From the NCBI GenBank assembly GCA_019118745.1, contig DWYJ01000025.1, forward strand, positions 1 to 45,284: a stretch of 45,284 nucleotides of DNA, written 5' to 3'. Both the position numbers and the translations under genes were made by a program. Of the stretch, positions 8,439 to 17,074 are shown in pieces. The notes under the pieces were generated by a model. It worked only from the letters and a program-made list of their open reading frames with translations. It ran no database searches and was not told where the DNA came from. Origin of the DNA: Candidatus Desulfovibrio gallistercoris (GTDB lineage: Bacteria; Desulfobacterota; Desulfovibrionia; Desulfovibrionales; Desulfovibrionaceae). The stretch's first letter is position 1. Each line of letters begins with the position of its first letter.

Positions 8439-9638
8439 TCAGATGAGGCTGGCCTGCGCCGGGCCGGGCGCGGCGGCAAAGAGCCGGTCCGCCAGCTTGC
8501 GGTGTGCGGCGGGCATGGCCAGACTCTGCAATTCCTGCGGGCTTGCCCAGCGGTAAGCGCTGGCGGCGGTCAGGACGGGGGGGACGGGCAGTCCCTCGGC
8601 GTCCGTCGCCCACGCGCCGCCGTCCAGGCTGACGCCAAAACAGTACAGGGTCACGCGGTAGGTGGTGTAGCCGTGCCGGATGATGCCGTAGTCATCGGTC
8701 ACCCGGACGGCAAAGCCCGTTTCCTCGTGATGTTCGCGCACCACGGCCTGCCGGGGCTCCTCGCCCGGTTCCACCCGGCCGCCGGGGAATTCCCAGAGGC
8801 CGCCCCAGGCCCCGCGGTCGCAACGCTTCTGCACGAAGATGCGTCCCTCGTGCCGCAGCACGCCCGTCACCACGTCCAGCAGTACGGTATCGGCCTTGCG
8901 GCCGGGCACGGGACGCTCATGCACGATGCCCAGATGGCGGGACAGGCAGAAGTCGGCCAGCGGGCAGATCTCGCAGCGGGCCTTGCGGCCGCAGACGAGC
9001 GCGCCCAGCTCCATCATGGCCTGATTGTGGGCCCTGGCCTGCGCGGGCGGCAGCAGCTCCTGCGCCAGGGCGGCGATGCGGGCGGCGGCGTTTTTTTCCT
9101 TTACCGGCGCGTCCACATCGAAGACGCGGGCGATGACCCGCTCCACATTGGCGTCCACGCAGGCCACAGGCTGCTCGAAGGCGATGCTGGCGATGGCTGC
9201 CGTGGTGTACGGCCCCACACCGGGCAGGGCGGCGATATCCTCCCGCCTGCCGGGGAAGACGCCGCCGTGCAGGTCACGGATGCGGCGGGCCGCCGCCAGC
9301 AGGTTGCGGGCGCGGGAATAATAGCCCAGCCCTTCCCAGGCGTGGAGCACATCCTCCTCCGAGGCGGCCGCCAGGGCCTCCGGCGTGGGGAAGCGCTCCA
9401 TCCAGCGCTGGAAATAGCTGACGCCCCGGTCCATCTGGGTCTGTTGCAGCATGATCTCCGAGATCCAGACTTCATAGGGGGTGTAGGTCTTGCGCCAGGG
9501 GAGGTCGCGCCCGTTGGCGGCGAACCAGCGCAGCAGGGCCTCCCGCATCTGCGGCAGATGGTCCTGCGGGGCAAGGTGGCCCGGCGGCGGCACGGCCCCG
9601 GTCACCGGCAAGGGCAGAGGGGTGTTTTTTTTGCTCAT
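8439..9638 (-). CDS. mutY: A/G-specific adenine glycosylase MutY with NUDIX-like C-terminal domain
   Basis: A 399-residue base-excision repair enzyme removing adenine mispaired with 8-oxoguanine. The N-terminal HhH-GPD domain has [11 protein letters not shown] (catalytic Glu region), [17 protein letters not shown] (helix-hairpin-helix) and [11 protein letters not shown] with the catalytic Asp. The 4Fe-4S loop is [16 protein letters not shown] (C-X6-C-X2-C-X5-C). Unusually clear is a NUDIX box in the C-terminal domain, [10 protein letters not shown]...REHHEETGF, with the catalytic REXXEE residues apparently present; many MutY proteins have lost them. It may retain nucleotide-hydrolase activity (inference). 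It lies divergent to ppiB. Confidence 0.93.
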   Translation of the reverse strand: MSKKNTPLPLPVTGAVPPPGHLAPQDHLPQMREALLRWFAANGRDLPWRKTYTPYEVWISEIMLQQTQMDRGVSYFQRWMERFPTPEALAAASEEDVLHAWEGLGYYSRARNLLAAARRIRDLHGGVFPGRREDIAALPGVGPYTTAAIASIAFEQPVACVDANVERVIARVFDVDAPVKEKNAAARIAALAQELLPPAQARAHNQAMMELGALVCGRKARCEICPLADFCLSRHLGIVHERPVPGRKADTVLLDVVTGVLRHEGRIFVQKRCDRGAWGGLWEFPGGRVEPGEEPRQAVVREHHEETGFAVRVTDDYGIIRHGYTTYRVTLYCFGVSLDGGAWATDAEGLPVPPVLTAASAYRWASPQELQSLAMPAAHRKLADRLFAAAPGPAQASLI

Positions 9639-9666
9639 GGGCCCAGCCTACACCCCGGCAGGCGCA

Positions 9667-9695
9667 TTGTCATCAGGCGGCGCTTGGCATATACT
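9667..9695 (+). promoter_or_regulatory. Sigma-70-like promoter of ppiB
   Basis: TTGTCA (9667-9672), 17-nt spacer, TATACT (9690-9695). It lies in the 111-bp divergent mutY/ppiB gap, 55 bp before the ppiB ATG. Confidence 0.7.
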
Positions 9696-9749
9696 CCCCG
9701 GACTCGACGGCCGCCTGTGCCGCGGGCACACTCATCGCAAGGAGATCCC

Positions 9750-10259
9750 ATGTCCGAGAATCCCACGGTGCTGCTGGAGACCACCTCCGGCGACATCCTC
9801 ATCGAACTTTTTCCCGACAAGGCCCCCGAAACCGTCGCCAACTTCCTCCAGTATGTGGATGACGGCTTTTACAACAATACCATCTTCCACCGCGTCATCC
9901 CCGGCTTCATGATCCAGGGGGGCGGCCTCGGCGCCCGCATGGACGAGAAGCCCACCCGTGAGCCGGTCAAGAACGAGGCCGACAACGGCCTGAAGAACGA
10001 GCGCGGCACCATCGCCATGGCCCGTACCCGCGAGCCGCACAGCGCCACGGCCCAGTTCTTCATCAACCTTGTGGACAATGATTTTCTCGATCACAGCGAG
10101 CCGACGGTGGATGGCTGGGGCTACTGCGTGTTCGGCAAGGTGGTGGACGGCATGGACGCCGTGGACAAGATCGCCAAGGTCAAGACCAAGGCCGTGGGCG
10201 TGCACGAGGCCGTGCCTACCGACATGGTGCTCATCACCGGCGCAAGCCGCTTCGAATAG
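9750..10259 (+). CDS. ppiB: Cyclophilin-type peptidyl-prolyl cis-trans isomerase
   Basis: A 169-residue cyclophilin catalysing proline isomerisation during folding. Family motifs are clear: [14 protein letters not shown], with the catalytic arginine and the conserved FMIQGG, then [20 protein letters not shown] and a [15 protein letters not shown] block. There is no signal peptide, so it should be cytoplasmic. AAGGAGATCCC precedes the ATG at 9750. It is followed 12 nt later by the DinB-like gene and is probably cotranscribed with it. Confidence 0.94.
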   Translation: MSENPTVLLETTSGDILIELFPDKAPETVANFLQYVDDGFYNNTIFHRVIPGFMIQGGGLGARMDEKPTREPVKNEADNGLKNERGTIAMARTREPHSATAQFFINLVDNDFLDHSEPTVDGWGYCVFGKVVDGMDAVDKIAKVKTKAVGVHEAVPTDMVLITGASRFE

Positions 10260-10271
10260 GACGCAGACACC

Positions 10272-10748
10272 ATGTCCCGAACGCTGACGACGGCGGCGGC
10301 AGTGCCCTTCGCCCATGCCTGGAGCCTGCTGGAAGCCTATGTGGATGCCTGCCCCGAGGCCATCTGGGAAGAGAAGAACGGCGGCTGGCCGGTGTGGCAG
10401 CAGATGCTGCATGCGGTGACGGTGCTGGATTTCTTTACCTGCGGGGAGCAGCCGTTGCTGCCCGCTCCGGCCCCGCAGGACGTGCTCATGCTCTCCGTGC
10501 AGGGGACGGAGATGGTGGACAAGGACGCGCTGCGCGCGTACATGGCGGCGGTCAAGAGCCGGGTGGACGCCTGGCTGGCGGCGCTGGACGATGCCGCGCT
10601 GCCCGTGAAGGATGCGCGCCTGAGCGCCGTGCTGGGGTTTGAGGTCAGCGCCATGTGGGTGCTGGTCATGCTGGCGTCGCATACGCAGTACCATCTTGGC
10701 TCGTGCGATGCGGCCCTGCGGGATCATGACCTGCCCGGCGTATTTTAG
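10272..10748 (+). CDS. DinB-like four-helix-bundle protein
   Basis: A 158-residue protein resembling the DinB/YfiT-like metal-dependent superfamily. The pattern of three histidines fits: H47 in QMLHAVTVLDFF, and H137 and H141 in SHTQYHLGSCDAAL, likely binding a divalent metal. Members of this superfamily include thiol transferases and uncharacterised stress proteins; no specific reaction can be assigned. It sits 12 nt behind ppiB. The stop codon TAG is formed at the border of repeat B copy 3, whose first bases AGAGCG follow the T. Confidence 0.78.
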   Translation: MSRTLTTAAAVPFAHAWSLLEAYVDACPEAIWEEKNGGWPVWQQMLHAVTVLDFFTCGEQPLLPAPAPQDVLMLSVQGTEMVDKDALRAYMAAVKSRVDAWLAALDDAALPVKDARLSAVLGFEVSAMWVLVMLASHTQYHLGSCDAALRDHDLPGVF

Positions 10749-10889
10749 AGCGTTTTGCCTTTGAACAAGGCAAAGCGCGAGGCGGCGGCACAGCGCCGCC
10801 CGGCCCGAAGTGAACGGAAAACCGCGTTTTCCGCGAAACGACAGGCCGCAGGGTTTGGAACGCAAAGCGTTTCAAACTGGAGATGCCAT
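10747..10889 (+). repeat. Dispersed repeat family B, copy 3
   Basis: Near-complete copy from AGAGCGTTTT to GGAGATGCC, with the GGCGGCGG...CGCCGCC, GGAAAACCGCGTTTTCC and GAACGCAAAGCGTTTC hairpins. It begins within the stop codon of the DinB-like gene. Confidence 0.78.
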
Positions 10890-10995
10890 AAAAGAACGTG
10901 AACGGTGACGCTTTTTCGGGGGGAGGCGTGCGGCTGCCCGCTGCGGGCGTGCCGCAGGCCGTCCTTCCCGTCCAGGCGTGCTCCCGGAGATCAGT

Positions 10996-11556
10996 ATGAA
11001 GACGTATCTTGCCGCTTTCGTCCTTTCGCTGGCGGCGGTCGGGCTCGCTCTGCCCGCTGCCGTCCGGGCCGAAGACGAGAAAATCGATCCGACGACCTAT
11101 ATCTGCGCCGAATATGTGGCCCTCGCCTCCACGCAGTCCGCGCCTCCGCTCTTCCAGAGCCTGCAGATCGACGGCTTTGTGAGCTCCAACATCGGCAAGA
11201 CCGTGGCGGACCCGCGCATGGTCATGAGCCTCATGGCCCGGACATACGCCGTGTGCCAGCGCGACCCCACGGCCGTGGCGGCCGATGTCTGGCAGGAGAT
11301 GAAGCTGGAGCTTTCCGATCCGCAGGACGAGCACTGGAAGGCCGATGCGACCACCTGCCGCCAGTACAACGACAATCCTGACGACGGCAGCGGCTTCGTC
11401 ATCTGGCTGGACGGCTACAACCGTCACTACAATGTGACGGAAAAGTCCGTCCTGGACGATCAGAAGACGCTGGACGCCTTTCTTGCCGCCTGCAAGAAGA
11501 AGCCCGACGCCCGCATGATCGACGTCATGCAGGAAACGCTCAAGAACGCCAAGTAA
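10996..11556 (+). CDS. Periplasmic protein with two HdeA-like repeats
   Basis: A 186-residue secreted protein. Signal peptide about 1-25, cleaved after AVRA. The mature part contains two similar units, about 31-105 (DPTTYICAEYVAL ... AVCQRDPTAVAADVW) and about 115-180 (DATTCRQYND ... LAACKKKPDARMIDVM). Each has one cysteine near the start and one near the end, the spacing seen in HdeA, a small acid-stress chaperone with one disulfide. The similarity is read by eye. If correct this is a tandem HdeA-type chaperone. The start at 10996 has GGAG 6 nt upstream. It is monocistronic: repeat B copies lie on both sides and a strong terminator follows. Confidence 0.72.
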   Translation: MKTYLAAFVLSLAAVGLALPAAVRAEDEKIDPTTYICAEYVALASTQSAPPLFQSLQIDGFVSSNIGKTVADPRMVMSLMARTYAVCQRDPTAVAADVWQEMKLELSDPQDEHWKADATTCRQYNDNPDDGSGFVIWLDGYNRHYNVTEKSVLDDQKTLDAFLAACKKKPDARMIDVMQETLKNAK

Positions 11557-11564
11557 GGCGTCTG

Positions 11565-11697
11565 CCTTGGAAAAAGGCGGGACGCGAGGCGGCGGCACGC
11601 GCCGCCCGGCTCGAAGTGGACGGAAAAACCGCGGTTTTCTCGTCAAACGCAGGCCGTATGGCGTGGAAGGCAAAGCGTTTCAAACGAAAAATGCTCA
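11565..11697 (+). repeat. Dispersed repeat family B, copy 4 (degenerate)
   Basis: Contains the GCGAGGCGGCGGCACGCGCCGCCCGG core, the CGGAAAAACCGCGGTTTT stem and ends AAAAATGCTCA. The left end is degraded (GCGTCTGCCTTGG). Confidence 0.65.
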
Positions 11698-11710
11698 TGG
11701 CTACAGGAAT

Positions 11711-11745
11711 GGGGCCGCCCAGAGAAGGGCGGCCCCGTTTTTTTT
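11711..11745 (+). terminator. Rho-independent terminator
   Basis: GGGGCCGCCC, loop AGAGAA, GGGCGGCCCC, then GTTTTTTTT. It ends transcription of the HdeA-like gene before the converging hybrid kinase gene. Confidence 0.92.
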
Positions 11746-11761
11746 CGTCTTTCCGGAAGGT

Positions 11762-14635
11762 TCAGCAGTCCCGAGGAGTGTTCTGGGGGGCGGGCTGGGG
11801 AGGGGCCTGCGGGGACGGCAGAGCGCGCGCGGTCTCATCGAGCGTGGCCAGTATGGCCCCGCAGCAGCGGCGGACGCCGTTCAGGTCGAACTCGTTGACG
11901 GCCTGCAGCAGCTGGGCCAGCTGTTCCGCCAGGCAGGTGCCCCGCGCCCGCTCCAGCAGCTGGGAAGCAAGCGTCTCCGCCGTGCCCCAGTCCCGCTCCA
12001 TCACCTCGGGCAGACCGGTCAGGGTCGCGGCGGCGGCGGAGCGGACATCGGACGGGACCGGCGCGCGGCCCTGCTGCCGGGGCGCCTCCTCTCCGCCGCA
12101 ATAGGCGCGGATGGCCTGCCGGCTCTCATCCAGGGTCTGGAGGAAGATGTGCGTCTTTTCCGCTTCGGGGGCCTGCCGCAGCAGGGTGTTTTCCATCTCC
12201 GTAGCGTGCTTGGCAAAGCGGGCAAGCCCCAGATTGGTGGCCACGCCCCGCATGGCATGGATGAGCTGGAGCAGCTCCTCCAGCCGGTCATCCTGCAGGA
12301 GGCTGCGGATCTGTACCGTGCAGTCGGCATAGCGCTGGGCGAAGCGCTGCAGCAGGGAGCGGTAAAGGCGTTCGTTGCCGGCCACGGCGGCAAGGCCGTC
12401 CGGCGGGCTGAGCAGGGGCAGGGCCTCGCCGCCGGGGGCCGCCTCGCTTTCGGGCCTGTCCGTCTCATGTGGGGCGGCGGGCGTCTCCGCAGCGGCGGGG
12501 AGGCCGCAGGGCAGCCATTTTTCCAGCGTATCCCGCAGTTTTACCGGATCGACCGGCTTGGTCAGATAGTCGTTCATGCCGGCAGCCAGCCCGGCGATGT
12601 GCGAGCCGGAATCCGTGTGGGCGCTCAGGGCGATGATGGGCAGGCTCTGCGGCGAATGGCCGTTGCCGCGGATGCGGCGGGTGGTCTCCATGCCGTCCAT
12701 CACCGGCATCTGCATGTCCGTGATGATCAGGTCCGGCTGCTGTTGTTCGGTCAGCTGTATGGCCTCTTCGCCATTGGCGGCGAGGCTGACCCGGCAACCC
12801 ATCTGCGTGATGAGCTCCTGGAGGATCTCCCGGTTGATCTCGTTGTCGTCCACCACGAGGATGTGGGGGCTGGGCCGGGGGGCGGCAGGGACAAGACCGT
12901 CTTCTCCCGGAGCGGCGTCATCCGGCGGCAGATGTTCACAGGCAAGGAGCCGGCAGAAGGCCGGCTGGGGGACACCCTTTTCCAGAACGGGGAAAGAAAG
13001 GCTGAAGCGCAGGCTGCTGCCCTGGGGCAGGGGAACGAGCTCAAGCTGTCCGCCCAGCAGGCGCACCAGCTGATGCGCAAGAGCCAGGCCCATGCCGATG
13101 CCGTTCTCGGTGCGGGTCAGGGAACTGTCCCCCGAAGCCAGCGGCTCGAAGATGTGCTTCAGGGCCGGTTCGCTGAAGCCGGGGCCGTCGTCCGTGACGT
13201 CGAACTCCACCAGAGCGCGGCCGGAGCAGGCGGTCTCCGCCGGCAGGGACAGGAGGCGGGCGGAGAGGACGACGGTCCCCTGCCGGCTGTAGCGCAGAGC
13301 ATTGTCCAGCAGGTTCTCCAGCACCCGGCGCAGGCGCAGGGCATCGGTCAGCACCTCGACAGGCAGCTCCGGGGCCACATCCAGCGCCAGACCGAGGTGG
13401 CGCTGCCGGGCCACGGCGGCAAACGGGCGGATGGTGCGTTCCAGCAGTTCCACCAGGCGCACGGGCTGGTCGTCCGGACGTTGCTGGTCATCGGCCAGGC
13501 TGGAGAATTCGAGGATGCGGTCGATCATGGTGGTCAGCCGCCCGCCGGACTGCTGTATCTGCCGCACGTAGCCCTGCTGGCGGGGCTGGAGCGGCGTCTT
13601 GAGCAGAAGGAAGCTCATGCCCAGAAGTTCGTTGATGGGCGTACGCAGCTCATGGCTCATGCGCCGCAGCAGGTCCTCCCGCGCGGCCAGCGCCTGCCGG
13701 GAAAGGCGGGTGGCTTCTTCGGCATCGTGGCGGGCGATCTCCGCCAGGCGGCAGTTCTCGCGTGATTGCCGGTCCGCCATGTCCAGCGCGCGGATGCGGG
13801 CCTCCAGGTCGTCCTGCAGACCGCAGAGGGCCCGAAAGATGTCGGAAAGTTCGTCCTGATGGGCCGGCTGGGGGCGGGGGACCTTCTCGCCCCGGCGGGA
13901 AGCCAGCACATACTTGTGCATATCGCGCAGGGGATTGATGAAGCGCCGTTCACGCAGCCGCATGAAGGTGAAGATCAGCACGCCGATGAGCGCAAGAGCG
14001 CCTGTGCAGGCCCAGGCCAGTATCTTGAGGCTGTGGCGCAGCTCTTCGGCGTGCAGGGCGATGTTGCGGCGCAGCAGGAGGCGGAAATCACGGCATTGTT
14101 CGATGATCACCTCGAACTGGCGGCGCATGTTGCGCGCCGTCAGGAATTCCTGCATGGCCTGTCGGGAGCTGTCGGGCATGACGTGGGGACGCGCATGGGT
14201 CGGGATGTCGCCGGCCGCATGTCGTGCCGCTTCGCCTAGCTGGACGGAAAAGTCCTTGTACAGCGTGACGGTGCTGGTCAGCAGCGAGCGGGGCGTGGGG
14301 GCAAGGGGGAGTTTCTCCACCGTGGCCGGCAGTTCCGGCAGATCCTGCGCGGGGTCCTCGCGCCGGGGCAGCGTGCCCTCGTCCTGGAGGCGGATCTCTT
14401 CCATCATGGCCAGGAGCGTGCGGTTGCCCGTGCGGGCAAATTCCCGCGCCAGCGCATACTTGGTGCGGGTACGGTATTCGATATGGCTGGAAAGATCGTA
14501 GGCCTGGCCGACCTCATCAAGGCGGCTGCTCCTGTCATACAGGTCCATGCCGAGGATGAAGAGCGAGGCGCAGAAAAGGGTCGTTACCGTCAGGAGGACG
14601 ATATTCCAGCTGCGAGTGAGGGCGCGGATAGTCAT
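11762..14635 (-). CDS. Hybrid sensor kinase (TM-HAMP-HisKA-HATPase-REC-HPt)
   Basis: A 957-residue tripartite kinase of ArcB/TorS/BarA architecture. TM helix about 11-30, periplasmic sensor helix bundle about 31-205, TM helix about 206-228, HAMP and a short coiled coil, then phosphoacceptor H328 in MSHELRTPINELLGM, HATPase motifs ENLLDNALRYS, DDGPGFS and GIGMGLALAHQL, a receiver domain with DLIITDMQMPVMDGM (Asp near 640) and a C-terminal HPt domain with IHAMRGVATNLG (His near 793). A long alpha-helical C-terminal tail follows. No response regulator gene lies next to it, so its output partner is elsewhere. No clear Shine-Dalgarno precedes the ATG. It diverges from the EamA gene. Confidence 0.93.
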   Translation of the reverse strand: MTIRALTRSWNIVLLTVTTLFCASLFILGMDLYDRSSRLDEVGQAYDLSSHIEYRTRTKYALAREFARTGNRTLLAMMEEIRLQDEGTLPRREDPAQDLPELPATVEKLPLAPTPRSLLTSTVTLYKDFSVQLGEAARHAAGDIPTHARPHVMPDSSRQAMQEFLTARNMRRQFEVIIEQCRDFRLLLRRNIALHAEELRHSLKILAWACTGALALIGVLIFTFMRLRERRFINPLRDMHKYVLASRRGEKVPRPQPAHQDELSDIFRALCGLQDDLEARIRALDMADRQSRENCRLAEIARHDAEEATRLSRQALAAREDLLRRMSHELRTPINELLGMSFLLLKTPLQPRQQGYVRQIQQSGGRLTTMIDRILEFSSLADDQQRPDDQPVRLVELLERTIRPFAAVARQRHLGLALDVAPELPVEVLTDALRLRRVLENLLDNALRYSRQGTVVLSARLLSLPAETACSGRALVEFDVTDDGPGFSEPALKHIFEPLASGDSSLTRTENGIGMGLALAHQLVRLLGGQLELVPLPQGSSLRFSLSFPVLEKGVPQPAFCRLLACEHLPPDDAAPGEDGLVPAAPRPSPHILVVDDNEINREILQELITQMGCRVSLAANGEEAIQLTEQQQPDLIITDMQMPVMDGMETTRRIRGNGHSPQSLPIIALSAHTDSGSHIAGLAAGMNDYLTKPVDPVKLRDTLEKWLPCGLPAAAETPAAPHETDRPESEAAPGGEALPLLSPPDGLAAVAGNERLYRSLLQRFAQRYADCTVQIRSLLQDDRLEELLQLIHAMRGVATNLGLARFAKHATEMENTLLRQAPEAEKTHIFLQTLDESRQAIRAYCGGEEAPRQQGRAPVPSDVRSAAAATLTGLPEVMERDWGTAETLASQLLERARGTCLAEQLAQLLQAVNEFDLNGVRRCCGAILATLDETARALPSPQAPPQPAPQNTPRDC

Positions 14636-14750
14636 CGAGCGTACACCATACTTGAAGTCAGCGGCAATGTAGCATAGGCTCCGGCAAAAATCATCCGTCG
14701 CCGTACAGGCCCATTCCCGTCAACCCTTCCGCCATCCCCGCTGAGCGAGC

Positions 14751-15650
14751 ATGCCCCTTCTGCAACGAATCTGGCCGCATCTGGCCCTGCTGCTGGCCAT
14801 GTGCTTCTGGAGCACATCCTATCTGGCCATGCGTATCGCCCTGACAGCCCTTGACCCGCACAGCCTTATGCTGGGGCGCATGGCCGTGGCCACGCTGGTG
14901 CTGCTCCCTCTTTGGCCCCATCTCTGGAGGGCGATCCGCCGTTATGGGCAATGGCGCTGGCTCCTGTTCATGGGGCTGTGCGAACCGGGGTGCTACTTTT
15001 TGCTGGAGACCAACGCCCTGCGCTTCACCACCGCCTCACAGGCAGGCATGGTCATTGCCCTCATGCCCCTCTTCGTGGGACTGCTGGCCTGGTTCACCCT
15101 GCGGGAACGCGTCGGGGCGCAGGGCTGGTGCGGCTTTGGGCTGGCGGTGGGCGGGGTGATCTGGCTGACGCTGGCCGCCGCCCCCCAGACCAGCGCCCCC
15201 AACCCTCTGCTGGGCAACATCCTTGAAGGGCTGGCCATCTTTTGCGGCTCCGTCTACACGGTGACGGCCCGGCACCTCTCCTCCTGTTATTCTCCCTTGC
15301 AGATCACGGCGGTACAGTCGCTGGTGGGGCTCGTCTTTTTCGGGCTGCTGCATCTGCTCGTGCCGCTGGAAGTGACGCCGGTACAGCTGGGCATCGACCT
15401 GCCGGAATGGGCTGCCTGGGCCGCGGTGCCCTATCTGGGCTGCGTGGTCTCGCTGGGGGGCTACGGGCTCTATAACGTGGGCGTCCACCGTCTTTCGGCC
15501 GCTCAGGCCGCCGCCTACACCAATCTGATCCCGGTGCTGACCCTCCTGCTCGGCGTCTGGCTGCTGCGGGAGGTCTTCCTGCCCGCCCAGTACGCCGCCT
15601 CGGCGCTGATCATCGCCGGAGTGCTGCTCAGTCAGTGGCGCAGGAGCTGA
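14751..15650 (+). CDS. EamA/DMT-superfamily transporter
   Basis: A 299-residue inner-membrane protein with ten predicted helices in two EamA repeats. The first begins LALLLAMCFWSTSYLAMRIAL with the usual W-x(2,3)-Y/F pattern and continues with FTTASQAGMVIALMPLFVGLLAW and LRERV. The second ends with LSAAQAAAYTNLIPVLTLLLGVWLLREV and a terminal helix SALIIAGVLLSQW. Members export or import diverse metabolites; the substrate is unknown. The start at 14751 lacks a strong Shine-Dalgarno. It diverges from the hybrid kinase; nothing else ties the two together. Repeat A copy 4 follows the stop. Confidence 0.88.
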   Translation: MPLLQRIWPHLALLLAMCFWSTSYLAMRIALTALDPHSLMLGRMAVATLVLLPLWPHLWRAIRRYGQWRWLLFMGLCEPGCYFLLETNALRFTTASQAGMVIALMPLFVGLLAWFTLRERVGAQGWCGFGLAVGGVIWLTLAAAPQTSAPNPLLGNILEGLAIFCGSVYTVTARHLSSCYSPLQITAVQSLVGLVFFGLLHLLVPLEVTPVQLGIDLPEWAAWAAVPYLGCVVSLGGYGLYNVGVHRLSAAQAAAYTNLIPVLTLLLGVWLLREVFLPAQYAASALIIAGVLLSQWRRS

Positions 15651-15659
15651 CGTCCGTCA

Positions 15660-15810
15660 GGGCATGTTTGCATAAATTTTGCAAATGATTTCAATAGATA
15701 AGGCAAATAAGCCGTACATGCTCCGCTTGCCTTCGGAGGCGGGGGTGCCCCGTGTCCCCGATTCTTTCCCCCAAACAGGCAGCGAATAGCGTCAACAGCC
15801 GTTAACAGGG
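15660..15810. repeat. Dispersed repeat family A, short form, copy 4
   Basis: About 150 bp: starts GGGCATGTTTGCATAAATTTT, has AATGATTTCAATAGATAAGG, jumps from CCCCGATTCTTT straight to CCCCCAAACAGGCAG and ends CAGCCGTTAACAGGG. It lacks the 160-bp inner module of the long copies. The right end TTAAC forms the TAA stop of the minus-strand PHP gene. Confidence 0.75.
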
Positions 15811-16662
15811 CAGTCCCTGCTGACGGCGGCGCGCCTTGAGGTCTTCCAGGATGTCCAGGGGGACGCGCAGGCCGCCGTAACCGTGACCGAGGCGGATGCG
15901 GGGCTTGTTGCGGCCGTGGTGGTCGCTGCCGCCGCTCAGGCCGAGGTCCAGACGGCGGGCCAGATCCACGCAGCTGCGGATGGCGGCATCCGAATGCTCG
16001 CTGTGATAGGCCTCGATGGCGCTCAGACCGCAGGCTTTCAGACGCAGGACGAAGGCTTCCAGCCAGTCCGGCGGCAGCGGCTTGAGGCAGGGGTGGGCCA
16101 GGCTGACCGTGGCCCCCAGACCGGCCATGAGGCGCACGGCTTCTTCCGGTTCCAGCACTTCCTTGGGCAGATAGGCCCGCCCGCCGCTGCCCAGATACTC
16201 CCGGAAGGCGGTCTCCATGTCCGGCACAGCGCCTTTTTTGACGAGCAGGGCGGCGATGTGGGGCCTGCCGACGCTCTCGCCCTGCGCCTCGTGCTGGAGC
16301 TCGTCCATGCTGATGGAGATGCCCAGCGTGGCGAGCTTTTCCAGGATGTGCGCATTGCGGTTGTCGCGCTTGTGCCGGATATCGGCCAGGCGCTGTTCAA
16401 GCGCATCGGCCTGGCGGGGCAGCCAGAGGCCGAGGATGTGCATCTCTCCGTATTCGGTGCGGGTGGAGAGTTCGCAGCCGCGCAAAAATTCGATGCCGTG
16501 CCGCTGGGCCGCGGCTTCGGCTTCGTCAAGGCCGGAAAGGGTGTCGTGATCCGTCAGGGCCACGGCGGCCAGTCCGGCGGCGGCCGCTCCGGCGACCAGC
16601 TGCGCGGGGCTGTCCGTACCGTCCGAGGCCTGACTGTGGGTGTGGAGATCGATGAAGCGCAT
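15802..16662 (-). CDS. PHP-domain phosphoesterase (RNase AM / nucleoside bisphosphate phosphatase type)
   Basis: A 286-residue metal-dependent phosphoesterase. The PHP metal ligands are visible: [15 protein letters not shown] at the N terminus, ALTDHDT near 38, GCELST near 64, AHPCLK around 196 and [14 protein letters not shown] near the C terminus. Length and the EAYHSEHS segment match the YciV/TrpH group, which hydrolyses 3',5'-nucleoside bisphosphates and trims RNA 5' ends. The start at 16662 ([10 protein letters not shown]) has AAAGGAT upstream; alternative in-frame starts add up to 16 residues. The stop lies in repeat A copy 4. It is transcribed divergently from the Trm112-like gene. Confidence 0.88.
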   Translation of the reverse strand: MRFIDLHTHSQASDGTDSPAQLVAGAAAAGLAAVALTDHDTLSGLDEAEAAAQRHGIEFLRGCELSTRTEYGEMHILGLWLPRQADALEQRLADIRHKRDNRNAHILEKLATLGISISMDELQHEAQGESVGRPHIAALLVKKGAVPDMETAFREYLGSGGRAYLPKEVLEPEEAVRLMAGLGATVSLAHPCLKPLPPDWLEAFVLRLKACGLSAIEAYHSEHSDAAIRSCVDLARRLDLGLSGGSDHHGRNKPRIRLGHGYGGLRVPLDILEDLKARRRQQGLPC

Positions 16663-16681
16663 GGCAGTATCCTTTTGGGGC

Positions 16682-16710
16682 ATTTCATCCGTTTTGCGCG
16701 CAAATGGCAA
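16682..16710 (-). promoter_or_regulatory. Possible promoter of the PHP gene
   Basis: Minus strand TTGCCA (16705-16710), 17-nt spacer, TGAAAT (16682-16687), 19 bp before the chosen start. The -10 match is moderate. Confidence 0.4.
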
Positions 16711-16748
16711 GAGGCGGCCACCCCTTGAGCGTATCAGACCCGATGCTC

Positions 16749-16777
16749 TTGATGTGCGGACGGGATGCGGCTATGTT
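16749..16777 (+). promoter_or_regulatory. Sigma-70-like promoter of the Trm112-like/yfcE/maf run
   Basis: TTGATG (16749-16754), 17-nt spacer, TATGTT (16772-16777), followed by a GGAGGAG Shine-Dalgarno at about 16798. Confidence 0.65.
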
Positions 16778-16814
16778 TTGCCTCGTCATTTCTGAACCGG
16801 AGGAGATCTTGCGC

Positions 16815-17018
16815 ATGCAGACCGAAGAACTTTTGCAGATACTGGCCTGTCCGCGCTGTCACGGCGAGCTGACGGCGGAGGGCCGGACGGACGAGCCGGC
16901 GGGATTCGTTTGCGCCGCCTGCGCGCTGGTCTATCCCGTCCGGGACGGCATCCCCGTCATGCTGCCGGAAGAGGCCGTGCCGCTGGACCGCTGGCGGGCT
17001 GATCATCCCGCCGCCTGA
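16815..17018 (+). CDS. Trm112-like / UPF0434 zinc-ribbon protein
   Basis: A 67-residue small protein of the YcaR/Trm112 family. It has CPRCHGEL and [18 protein letters not shown], i.e. two CXXC pairs forming a zinc ribbon, followed by the conserved [11 protein letters not shown] segment. Eukaryotic Trm112 activates methyltransferases; the bacterial role is uncertain. GGAGGAG lies 11 nt before the ATG at 16815; an in-frame TTG at 16809 would have better spacing (about 5 nt) and would add two residues, so the true start is ambiguous. First gene of a likely operon with the phosphodiesterase and maf. Confidence 0.88.
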   Translation: MQTEELLQILACPRCHGELTAEGRTDEPAGFVCAACALVYPVRDGIPVMLPEEAVPLDRWRADHPAA

Positions 17019-17074
17019 CCGGTCCCCGCAGGCCGCGACGCGCGGCCGTTCCTGACATCCTTTCAGGAGGCATC

